A stretch of DNA of 26,096 bases from CAYTEO01 sp964436825 (GTDB taxonomy: Bacteria > Krumholzibacteriota > Krumholzibacteriia > LZORAL124-64-63). Below are positions 16,550 to 25,035 of this stretch, piece after piece. The position numbers were made by a program, and so were the translations under genes. The notes under the pieces were generated by a model. That model did no database searches. It was given only the letters and a program-made list of their open reading frames with translations, and was not told where the DNA came from. How positions within the stretch are numbered: position 1 is the first letter of the stretch; each line of letters opens with the position of its first letter. Location: the NCBI GenBank assembly GCA_964436825.1, contig CAYTEO010000036.1, forward strand, positions 1 to 26,096, read 5' to 3'.

Positions 16550-16578
16550 TTGTCCGATCCCGTGTCGGTCCCTATCCT
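16550..16578 (+). promoter_or_regulatory. aroA promoter
   Basis: TTGTCC (16550-16555) and TATCCT (16573-16578) are 17 bp apart, with an expected start near 16585 and a very short leader to aroA at 16602. The -10 region CTATCCTNCCGTC is shared with the radA promoter. Confidence 0.5.
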
Positions 16579-16601
16579 GCCGTCATCCGGAAGGAGCGAC
16601 G

Positions 16602-17923
<1,322 letters not shown>

Positions 17924-17927
<4 letters not shown>

Positions 17928-17952
17928 CCGTCGCGTCGCCGTCCCGTAACGT
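17924..17952 (+). promoter_or_regulatory. Possible aroC promoter
   Basis: TTGACC (17924-17929), overlapping the aroA stop codon, and TAACGT (17947-17952) are 17 bp apart. Start would be near 17959, about 55 nt before aroC. It is plausible by spacing, but the -10 box is imperfect. Confidence 0.35.
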
Positions 17953-18014
17953 TGCCCGCGGTCGCGGGGGGCGACCCGTCGGTCGCCCCGGTCCCCAGCC
18001 AGACGGGAGCGAGG

Positions 18015-19136
18015 ATGCGCTGTCTGCATGCCGGCGAGAGCCACGGCCCGGCCCTCGTGTCGATCATCGAGGGCTTCCCCGCGGGACTGCGTCTCCGCGA
18101 GGCGGACATCGATGCCGAGCTGGACCGCCGCCGCGAGGGGTACGGTCGCGGCGTGCGCGTACGGGAGATCGAGCAGGACCGGGTCCGCATCCTGGCCGGA
18201 CTGTGGAAGGGGCGGACCCTCGGCTCGCCCCTGGCGCTGCTGATCGAGAACCGGGACTTCGCCGTCCGCAAGGGACGGCCCCATCCCGACTGGCCGGCTC
18301 CCCGCCCCGGGCACGCCGACCTGCCGGGACGGATCCGCTACGGCTACGGCGGCTTCGCCCCGGTGGCCGAGCGGGCCAGCGCCCGCAGCACGGCCGGCGT
18401 GACGGCCGTCGGCGCCTGCGCCAAGGCTCTGCTGGCCCGGTTCGGGATCCAGGTCTGGAGCCACACGGTCGCCCTGGGCGGGATCAGCGCCGCCGGTCCC
18501 GAGCCGACCCTGCGCCGGTTGCGGCGGATCCGCGGCGGCACGCCGCTGCGCTGCCTCGACCGCGCCGCCGAGCAGGCCATGCTGGCCGCCGTGGACGAGG
18601 CGCACGAGGCGGGCGTGACCCTGGGCGGGGTGACCGAGGTCGTCGCCTTCGGCGTTCCCGCGGGGCTGGGCAGCTACGTCCACCCCGACCGGCGCCTCGA
18701 CGCCCGGCTGGCCGCCGCCGTCATGGCGATCCCGAGCGTCAAGGCCGTCGAGATCGGCGACGGCGTGCACGTGGTCGACCTCGACGGGCAGCACGCCCAC
18801 GACGAGCTGCTGCCGGGACCCGACGGCCGCCCCGTCCGCGGGACCAACCGCGCCGGCGGCCTGGAGGGCGGGGTGACCAACGGCATGCCGCTGCGGGTGC
18901 GGGCCTACGTGAAGCCCATCAGCAGCCAGCGCCGCGGCCTGCGCAGTGTCGACCTGCGCACCGGCAAGGCGCGCCGTACCAGCTACGTGCGCAGCGACAC
19001 CTGTGTCGTGCCCGCCGCCGGCGTCGTCGCCGAGGCTGCTGTCGCCTGGGAGCTCGCCGTGGAGCTGGTCGATGTCCTGGGCGACGCCACGCTCCCCGAG
19101 CTGGAGCGCCGCTACAGGGCGACCTTCGGCGACTGA
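18015..19136 (+). CDS. aroC: Chorismate synthase
   Basis: AroC converts EPSP to chorismate with reduced FMN, the last shikimate step. The 373-residue protein begins MRCLHAGESHGPALVSIIEGFPAG, the first family signature. It also has GRGVRVREIEQDRVRILAGLWKGRTLGSP, YGYGGFAPVAERASARST, GGLEGGVTNGMPLRVRAYVKP, and the third signature as RSDTCVVPAAGVVAEA. The second and third signatures are slightly divergent (Ser-Thr where Glu-Thr is common; AAG where RA is common). The start is ATG at 18015 with GGGAG 5 nt upstream; earlier alternative starts add only non-conserved residues. Its stop codon lies inside the left arm of a perfect 23-bp inverted repeat. Confidence 0.95.
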   Translation: MRCLHAGESHGPALVSIIEGFPAGLRLREADIDAELDRRREGYGRGVRVREIEQDRVRILAGLWKGRTLGSPLALLIENRDFAVRKGRPHPDWPAPRPGHADLPGRIRYGYGGFAPVAERASARSTAGVTAVGACAKALLARFGIQVWSHTVALGGISAAGPEPTLRRLRRIRGGTPLRCLDRAAEQAMLAAVDEAHEAGVTLGGVTEVVAFGVPAGLGSYVHPDRRLDARLAAAVMAIPSVKAVEIGDGVHVVDLDGQHAHDELLPGPDGRPVRGTNRAGGLEGGVTNGMPLRVRAYVKPISSQRRGLRSVDLRTGKARRTSYVRSDTCVVPAAGVVAEAAVAWELAVELVDVLGDATLPELERRYRATFGD

Positions 19137-19245
19137 CCCGCCGGCAGGCAGCGGGTGATGGCTTCATCACGAACCCCGGATGGAGGAGGGCCCTTCTTCC
19201 GGGGCCGGGGACGAAAACCGCTCCCGCTGCCTGCCGGCGGGTCAG
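19133..19245 (+). promoter_or_regulatory. Large structured inverted-repeat element between aroC and tyrS
   Basis: Arms of 23 bp at 19133-19155 and 19223-19245 are perfectly complementary. Inside are a 6-bp hairpin with a 4-nt loop (19155-19170, GTGATG/CATCAC) and a longer hairpin (19174-19204: 7 bp, one mismatch, then 5 bp with a G-U and a 5-nt loop). The left arm starts with the aroC stop codon and the right arm ends 2 nt before the tyrS ATG, so the element fills the gap. As RNA it would form a closed multi-branch fold. It lacks T-box motifs. It may be a leader regulator of tyrS, a terminator, or a palindromic mobile repeat. Only one copy is in the window. Confidence 0.7.
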
Positions 19246-19247
19246 CC

Positions 19248-20516
19248 ATGAGGTGCATCGTGAACGACGTCCAGTTGCCACGCGGGGAGTTCCTCCAGAC
19301 GCTCAAGGAGCGCGGGTTCTTCAGGCAGTGCACCGACGAGGAGGCGCTGGCCGAGCTGCTGGCCTCCCAGACCGTGACCGCCTACATCGGGTTCGATCCC
19401 ACGGCCGACTCGCTGCACATCGGCTCCCTGCTGCCGATCATGGGGCTGGTCCACCTGCAGCGGCACGGCCACCGTCCCATCGCCATCGTCGGCGGCGCGA
19501 CGGCCATGGTGGGCGATCCGAGCGGCAAGACCGAGATGCGCAAGATGCTCACCGAGGAGCAGATCGCCGCCAACATGCAGGGGATCGAGGCGCAGCTGGC
19601 CAGGTTCATCCGCCTCGGCGACGGGCCGACCGACGGGCTGATGCTCAACAACGCCGACTGGCTGCGCGAGTGGACCTACATCGACTTCCTGCGGGAGATC
19701 GGCCGCCACTTCAGCGTCAACGTCATGCTCTCGCGCGAGTCGGTGAGACAGCGCCTGGAGACGGGCATGTCGTTCATCGAGTTCAACTACATGATCCTGC
19801 AGGCCTACGACTTCATGGTCCTCAACCGCGACCACGGCTGCCGGCTGCAGATGGGCGGGGACGACCAGTGGGGGAACATCGTCTCGGGGATCGACCTGAC
19901 CCGCCGGATGAACCGGCAGGAGGTCTTCGGGGTGACCTTCCCGCTGCTGACCACGGCCACCGGCGCCAAGATGGGCAAGACGGCCGCCGGCGCCGTCTGG
20001 CTGGACCCGCGGCGGACCAGCCCCTTCGACTTCCACCAGTACTGGATCAACGTCGACGACCGGGACGTGGAGCGCTTCCTGAAGCTCTACACCCTGCTGC
20101 CGCTGGACGAGATCGCGCGGCTGGCGTCCCTGCAGGGGGCGGCCATCCGCGAGGCGAAGCGCGTCCTGGCCTACGAGGTGACCCGCCTGGTCCACGGCGA
20201 GCGGGAGGCCCGCGAGGCGGAGCGGGCCGCCGACGCCCTGTTCGGCGGCGGCGGGGATGCGGCGGCCATCCCGTCCAGCAAGCGTCCCGCCGCGGACCTG
20301 GCCGGTGACGGACTGCCGCTGATCCAGGCCCTGGTCGACAGCGGATTGGCCAGGAGCAGGGGCGAGGCGCGCCGCCTGATCCGCCAGGGGGGGATCCGGG
20401 TCAACGGGGAGCGCGTCACCGACGAGCTGCACGTGCTGACCGGCGACGACGTCCGGGACGGCCGGATCGCCCTGCAGGCCGGCAAGAAGCGCCACCACCA
20501 CATCCACGTGGAGTGA
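19248..20516 (+). CDS. tyrS: Tyrosyl-tRNA synthetase
   Basis: TyrRS charges tRNA-Tyr with tyrosine in the cytoplasm. The 422-residue class I synthetase has the tyrosine-binding AYIGFDPTADSLHIGS (HIGH-like motif HIGS at 57-60), GGATAMVGDPSGK, NYMILQAYDF, QMGGDDQWGNI, and KMSKS-like KMGKT (241-245) followed by GAVWLD. A C-terminal S4 RNA-binding domain (RSRGEARRLIRQGGIRVNG) completes it. The start is uncertain: ATG 19248 has no ribosome site except within the big hairpin arm, whereas GTG 19260 has GAGGTG just upstream and outside the hairpin. A GTG start would give 418 residues. The next gene follows after 4 bp, so the two are coupled. Confidence 0.95.
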   Translation: MRCIVNDVQLPRGEFLQTLKERGFFRQCTDEEALAELLASQTVTAYIGFDPTADSLHIGSLLPIMGLVHLQRHGHRPIAIVGGATAMVGDPSGKTEMRKMLTEEQIAANMQGIEAQLARFIRLGDGPTDGLMLNNADWLREWTYIDFLREIGRHFSVNVMLSRESVRQRLETGMSFIEFNYMILQAYDFMVLNRDHGCRLQMGGDDQWGNIVSGIDLTRRMNRQEVFGVTFPLLTTATGAKMGKTAAGAVWLDPRRTSPFDFHQYWINVDDRDVERFLKLYTLLPLDEIARLASLQGAAIREAKRVLAYEVTRLVHGEREAREAERAADALFGGGGDAAAIPSSKRPAADLAGDGLPLIQALVDSGLARSRGEARRLIRQGGIRVNGERVTDELHVLTGDDVRDGRIALQAGKKRHHHIHVE

Positions 20517-20520
20517 ACCG

Positions 20521-22989
20521 ATGATCGTCCACCGCACCTCGTCGCTGCTGCTGTGTTGCCTCCTGCTGGCCGCCGGCGCCGGGGCCGCGACCGTCGGGCA
20601 GTGGCTCGTCGACGGCCCGCACCCAGCCGCGGCGACCCTGTTCGCCGGCGAGGATCCGGCCCTGCCGGTCGTGCCGGACGACGGCTTCCGGCCGGCCGCC
20701 GGACCGGTCTGGCGACCCGTCCAGACGCGCCGCGGCCGGCTCGACCTCGGCGAGGCCGACGCGCCGCGGACCGTCCTGGCCGCCGCCTACCTGGACCTGG
20801 ACCGGTACGACACGGTGAAGGTCACCCTGGAGACCGCAGCGCGGGCCATCCTGTCGGTGGACGGGGAGGACGTCGTCACCCTGGCCGCCGGCGAGGACCG
20901 GGGGGAGGGGACGATCACCCGGCCGCGGGGGCGCTATCTCCTGCTGGTGCGGGCCGCCGCGGTCGCCGGGCAGCGGTTGCGCCTGAAGGTCGAAGTGGAG
21001 GCGGAGCGCGCCGCCGTCGCGACGGGCACCGACGCCGCCTGCCTGCCGACCCGCTTCGACGACCGCCGTCTCTTCGAGGACGTCGACGGCCTGTCCCTCT
21101 CGCCCGACGGCTCCCGGCTGCTGGTCCTGCTCTCCCGGCGGGACGCCGACGGCCACCGGCACCGCCGCCTGGAGCTCTGGGACCCGGTCGCCGGCCGCCG
21201 CCTGCGGACACTGGTCGTGGGGAAGGTCTCCGGCCCCGGCTGGACCCCCGACGGCCGGATGACCTGGCGCCAGGACGGCGCCCTCCAGGTCCTCGATCCC
21301 GGCACGGGCGAGGTGCGGCGTCTGCTGGACGGTGTCACCGGGGTGGGCCGGATGGAGTGGTCCCCCGACTCGCGCGTGCTGTACTACCTCAGGTCGCCGG
21401 AGGCACCCGAGACGCCCGACCCGCAGCGCCTGACCCGGCTGCGCCAGCGGCTGACCGACTGGGACGACCGGGTCGTCCTCGAGTGCCTGGACGTCGTCAC
21501 CGGCGTGCGCCGGGCGCTGACCGCCGCGGGCGACTTCCAGGTGACGGGCTTCGCCCTCTCGCCAGCGGGGGACCGGCTGGCCCTGGTGCGCAAGGTGCCC
21601 CACGACGAGCGGCCCTTCTTTCGCAGCGAGATCTGGCTGTGTGCCGCCGACGGTAGCGGTGCGCACAGGATCGGAAGCCTGGAGACCGGCTTCGAGATCT
21701 GGCCCGCGGACCTGGCCTGGTCCCCCGACGGGACGCGGCTGGCCTTCGTCGGTCCCTGCGAGGAGGTTGGCGACGGCCACGCCGACCACAACTGGTCCGC
21801 GGCCGACGTCTGGGTCCTGGACGTGGCCGACGGCTCGCTGACCGATGTCAGCGCACCGCTCGACGTGGCGCCGCCCATCCTCTCGGATGGCCACCTCGTC
21901 TGGCGGGACGACGCGACGCTCGTCTTCCCGGCCGATCGCGGCCGCGGCGGTGTCGTCGTCACCCTGCCGCTGGCCGATCCCGCCGCCGCGACCTTCCTCG
22001 ACCTGGGGGGGACGATCGCGCGCTTCTGCCACGACGACCGCGGCGTCCGTGCGGCCTGGCTCCACGCGGCCACGGACGCGCCGCCCCGGGTCGTCGTGGC
22101 GGACGTGGCGACCGGACGCAGCGACCGGCTCGACTGTCCCCGGATCCCGCCGGTCCGGGTGACACGGGCCGTCCCGGTCCCCTTCACGGCGAGCGACGGG
22201 GTGACGATCGACGGGTGGCTCTACGAACCGGCCGGCGTCGACGGGAAGCTCCCCCTGATCGTCTACTACTACGGCGGCGCCGTCTCGACCCTGGCCGGCT
22301 TCAACTTCACCCACCAGTGGCTGGCCGCCAACGGCTATGCCGTCTACGTCCTGAACCCCCGCGGCGCCCACAGCTACGGCCGCGCCTTCGCCGACGCCCA
22401 CGTGGCCGACTGGGGGGAGAAGGCGGCCCGCGATGTCGTGGAGGGCGTGACCCGCCTGCTGGCCGCCCATCCCGAGCTGGACCCGGAGCGGGTGGGCTGC
22501 TACGGCGGTTCCTTCGGCGGGTTCATGACGATGACCATGATCACGCGCAGCGACCTGTTCGCCGCCGCGGTCAGCCTCTACGGGATCAGCGACATCGCCA
22601 GCTACTGGGGCGCCGGGATCTGGGGCTATACCTACGGGGACATGGCCCTGGGCGGCGGCTATCCCTGGAGCCGGCCCGACCTGTTCCGGGACCGCTCACC
22701 GCTCTACCACGCCGACCGGGTCCACACCCCCCTGCTGCTGCTGCACGGCCTGGCCGACGTCAACGTCCCCGAGCAGGAGTCGGAGCAGATGTTCACGGCC
22801 CTGCGCGTCCTGGGGCGCGACGTCGAGCTGGTCCGTTTCGGCGGGGAGGACCACGGGATCAGCGGGACGTGGCGCAACCGGGTCCTCCACCGTACCATGC
22901 TGCTGGAGTGGTTCGACCGCTGGCTGAAGGACCAGCCCGAGGCGTGGGAGGCGCGCTGGCGCCAGGAGCAGGGAGACGAGACACGATGA
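20521..22989 (+). CDS. Secreted S9-family (prolyl oligopeptidase-type) serine peptidase
   Basis: The 822-residue protein has a signal peptide (SSLLLCCLLLAAGAGA) and an N-terminal beta-sandwich-like region (about 70-165). A beta-propeller with PD40/WD40-like repeats follows (SPDGSRL, WTPDGRM, WSPDSRVLYY, WSPDGTRLAF; about 175-540). The C-terminal alpha/beta-hydrolase (about 560-805) has Ser664 in YGGSFGGF, Asp746 in HGLADVNVP and His778 in GGEDHGISG, so the triad is complete. Such enzymes cut oligopeptides, often as dipeptidyl or acylaminoacyl peptidases, and this one should act in the periplasm or outside. The start is ATG at 20521, 4 bp after tyrS. It overlaps the next gene at ATGA. Confidence 0.93.
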   Translation: MIVHRTSSLLLCCLLLAAGAGAATVGQWLVDGPHPAAATLFAGEDPALPVVPDDGFRPAAGPVWRPVQTRRGRLDLGEADAPRTVLAAAYLDLDRYDTVKVTLETAARAILSVDGEDVVTLAAGEDRGEGTITRPRGRYLLLVRAAAVAGQRLRLKVEVEAERAAVATGTDAACLPTRFDDRRLFEDVDGLSLSPDGSRLLVLLSRRDADGHRHRRLELWDPVAGRRLRTLVVGKVSGPGWTPDGRMTWRQDGALQVLDPGTGEVRRLLDGVTGVGRMEWSPDSRVLYYLRSPEAPETPDPQRLTRLRQRLTDWDDRVVLECLDVVTGVRRALTAAGDFQVTGFALSPAGDRLALVRKVPHDERPFFRSEIWLCAADGSGAHRIGSLETGFEIWPADLAWSPDGTRLAFVGPCEEVGDGHADHNWSAADVWVLDVADGSLTDVSAPLDVAPPILSDGHLVWRDDATLVFPADRGRGGVVVTLPLADPAAATFLDLGGTIARFCHDDRGVRAAWLHAATDAPPRVVVADVATGRSDRLDCPRIPPVRVTRAVPVPFTASDGVTIDGWLYEPAGVDGKLPLIVYYYGGAVSTLAGFNFTHQWLAANGYAVYVLNPRGAHSYGRAFADAHVADWGEKAARDVVEGVTRLLAAHPELDPERVGCYGGSFGGFMTMTMITRSDLFAAAVSLYGISDIASYWGAGIWGYTYGDMALGGGYPWSRPDLFRDRSPLYHADRVHTPLLLLHGLADVNVPEQESEQMFTALRVLGRDVELVRFGGEDHGISGTWRNRVLHRTMLLEWFDRWLKDQPEAWEARWRQEQGDETR

Positions 22990-23450
22990 CGGCCCCCCGT
23001 CCGGACCTCCCGGCCACCGGCTGGCGCCGCTTCACGCCCCTGGCGCGGCGGCGCACGCTGGCCCTCTTCGCCGGGATCATGTGGGCCCTGGTGGCCCTGA
23101 TGCTCCTGGGCCGGTCCGTCGTCTGGCTGGCCGGCGCGTCGCTCCCGGCGGCGCTCCTCTCCGCGGGCCTGGGGATCGGCATGGGGCTGTGGCTCGTCCC
23201 CCGCGCCTTCCGACCGCTGGTGGAGAAGAACATCGCCCGCTGGCAACGGCGCCCCGAACCCACCTGTCTCTTCTCCTGCTTCGCCTGGCGGAGCTGGGCG
23301 ATCGTCGCCGTCATGGTCGCCGCCGGGATCACCCTGCGGCGCTCGCCGGTGCCCAGGCCCGTGCTCATCGTCCCGTACCTGGGGATGGCCATCTGCCTGG
23401 GGGCGGGGGCCTGGCGCTATCTACGGCACGCCCTGGGCGGGCATTCCTGA
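22986..23450 (+). CDS. Small membrane protein, unknown function
   Basis: The 154-residue protein has four hydrophobic segments at about 24-48, 52-72, 102-118 and 124-145, with a basic N-terminus and a short loop holding the pair CLFSC. I recognise no family. The start is ATG at 22986, overlapping the peptidase stop (ATGA), so it is translationally coupled to the peptidase and may serve it or be a passenger in the operon. Reading the same frame further upstream only shadows the peptidase. A real gene is likely because of the coupling and the clear membrane pattern. Confidence 0.7.
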   Translation: MTAPRPDLPATGWRRFTPLARRRTLALFAGIMWALVALMLLGRSVVWLAGASLPAALLSAGLGIGMGLWLVPRAFRPLVEKNIARWQRRPEPTCLFSCFAWRSWAIVAVMVAAGITLRRSPVPRPVLIVPYLGMAICLGAGAWRYLRHALGGHS

Positions 23451-23511
23451 GAAGGCATTGCATTGACATCCTGTTCCACCGTACCTTCAGGTAGAATCTG
23501 GAGGTCCCGTC

Positions 23512-23985
23512 ATGGATGCCGCCATCCTGATCGCCGCGTACAAGGAAGAGGATGCCCGCCTGCGCCGCCTCTGCGGCATCTATCCCCTGCGCCGCCGCAA
23601 TGACGTCCCGCCCGGCTGTGACCGTTCCCTGACCCAGATCCTGGGGCACATCGCCTACTGGGACCACTATGCCATCCGGTTCTACCGCCAGCGCTTGGCC
23701 GGGGAGCAGACCGAGTCGCTGACGTTCGAGCAGTTCCTGGCCCGCGACGCCGCCGAGCGGCAGCGCCTGGAGTCGCTGCCCTACCAGCTGGCCTTCGACG
23801 CCTATGTCGACTGCACCGAGCAGCTGCTCGCCTTCCTCGAGGAGGCGTGGGAGGAGATGGACGAGCAGATGCGCGGCGATTTCACCATCCCCCTGGAGCA
23901 CCGGCGCCACCACCGCAAGCAGCTGGAACGCGGACTGAACCGATGGCTCGATCGCGACCAGATGCGCAGCCTGATGACCGGCTGA
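23512..23985 (+). CDS. DinB-like four-helix-bundle protein
   Basis: The 157-residue soluble, all-helical protein has SLTQILGHIAYWDHYAIRFYRQRL at about 39-62. This resembles the L.HI..W... helix of the DinB/DUF664-type superfamily, whose members are often metal-binding thiol transferases or stress proteins. His residues at 46 and 52 and the HRRHH cluster near the C-terminus could be metal ligands, but the usual three-His arrangement is not certain. The start is ATG at 23512 with GGAGGT 6 nt upstream. A 61-bp gap separates it from the membrane protein. The family call is tentative. Confidence 0.6.
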   Translation: MDAAILIAAYKEEDARLRRLCGIYPLRRRNDVPPGCDRSLTQILGHIAYWDHYAIRFYRQRLAGEQTESLTFEQFLARDAAERQRLESLPYQLAFDAYVDCTEQLLAFLEEAWEEMDEQMRGDFTIPLEHRRHHRKQLERGLNRWLDRDQMRSLMTG

Positions 23986-24052
23986 ACGCCTGTTCCTCGC
24001 AGTTCCCCGATACCATTAGTCCGCTGTGGCATGGAAACTGCCCGGCGGTTAT

Positions 24053-24085
24053 GGTGTTCCTGATCCTGGCGGGATCCGGAACATC
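24053..24085 (+). promoter_or_regulatory. Long hairpin just upstream of the SGNH-like gene
   Basis: Positions 24053-24066 pair with 24072-24085 over 14 positions with one mismatch and one G-U, around a 5-nt loop. The hairpin ends about 6 nt before the GGGAGG ribosome site at 24091. It has no T-run, so it may be a terminator of the DinB-like gene or a translation-control stem. Confidence 0.4.
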
Positions 24086-24100
24086 GTCACGGGAGGCACG

Positions 24101-25033
24101 ATGGAACGCAGGAGACATCGGCTCGCGGTGGCGGGCTGGCTGGTTGCGGCCCTGGCCCTGGCGGTCTCGGCCATGGGGGGAGTGACGAGCATGGAGCGGA
24201 CCGACAAGTCCTTTCCGCCCGCGGGGACCCGGCCCCTGCGGCTGCTGTTCATCCACCACTCGTGTGGTGGCCAGTTGCTGGCCGCCCCCGGCGAGCGGCA
24301 GGGAGGCGAGCCCGGCAGCGGCCGGCGCTGCATCTACCGGAGCCATCCCAACGGCGGGGACCTGCGTCGCCTGCTGGTCGAGGCCGGCTACGAGGTCCAC
24401 GAGCTGACCTACGAGTCGGCCCTGGGTGCCGACACCGACATCGGCGACTGGCCCCACAAGTTCCGCGACCACCTGGACGAGCTGCTGGCGACCGACGAGC
24501 AGGACCGGCGCTACGACGACGGGCGGACCAACCACATCATCGTCTTCAAGTCCTGCTACCCCAACAACGACTTCGTGGGAGAGGGGACCGAACCGGGCGA
24601 CCCGACGGTGCCCGAGCTGACAGTCGCCAACGCCAAGGCGGCCTACCGGGCCCTGCTGCCGGTCTTCCGCGCCCATCCCGAGGTGCTGTTCGTCGCCATG
24701 ACGGCCCCGCCGCGGGCGGAACCCCGGTCGGGCCTGAAGGACAAGCTGGCCGCCCTGCTGGGTCGCAAGCCGCGTCCGGCCGACCTGGCCCGCGAGTTCA
24801 ACACCTGGCTCGCCGACCGCGGGCACGGCTGGCTGGCCGGCTACGAGCTGCCCAACGTCGCCGTCTTCGACTACTACGACGTCCTGACGGGCCACGGCCA
24901 GAGCAACTGGTCGGTCTATCCCACGGGCGACGGGACGGACAGCCACCCCAGCCGGGAGGGGAACTCCGCCGCTGCCCGCGAGTTCGTCCCCTTCCTCCAG
25001 CAGGCCGTGGCGCGGATGCAGGCGGGGGAGTGA
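24101..25033 (+). CDS. Secreted SGNH/GDSL-like hydrolase-fold protein
   Basis: The 310-residue protein has a signal peptide (RLAVAGWLVAALALAVSAMGG). The mature part shows three blocks in SGNH order: LLFIHHSCGG (Ser54) after the first strand, IIVFKSCYPNND (151-157) where block II/III would lie, and TDSHPSREGN (Asp280, His282) near the end, like the DxxH catalytic block. The usual GDS is replaced by HHS, and the last block is DxH. It could be an esterase, such as a deacetylase acting on surface glycans, or a non-catalytic relative. The start is ATG at 24101 behind GGGAGG; an earlier ATG at 24026 would disturb the signal peptide. It is followed 2 bp later by an O-antigen-ligase-like gene. Confidence 0.65.
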   Translation: MERRRHRLAVAGWLVAALALAVSAMGGVTSMERTDKSFPPAGTRPLRLLFIHHSCGGQLLAAPGERQGGEPGSGRRCIYRSHPNGGDLRRLLVEAGYEVHELTYESALGADTDIGDWPHKFRDHLDELLATDEQDRRYDDGRTNHIIVFKSCYPNNDFVGEGTEPGDPTVPELTVANAKAAYRALLPVFRAHPEVLFVAMTAPPRAEPRSGLKDKLAALLGRKPRPADLAREFNTWLADRGHGWLAGYELPNVAVFDYYDVLTGHGQSNWSVYPTGDGTDSHPSREGNSAAAREFVPFLQQAVARMQAGE

Positions 25034-25035
25034 CG

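Noticed and set aside
17952..18014. Longer N-terminus for chorismate synthase
   Set aside because: The family begins M-R-x-L-x-A-G-E-S-H-G, as at 18015, with a ribosome site just ahead; the extra 21 residues are not conserved and overlap the possible promoter.
19133..19247. T-box leader, tRNA gene or integron attC site ahead of tyrS
   Set aside because: No T-box sequence, no cloverleaf with CCA-type acceptor, and no attC core sites (GTT/AAC boxes with bulged bases) can be seen; the arms are perfect, unlike attC.
23463..23497. TTGACA and TAGAAT as promoter of the DinB-like gene
   Set aside because: The spacing is about 23 bp, and transcription from this -10 would begin inside the ribosome site at 23500-23505.
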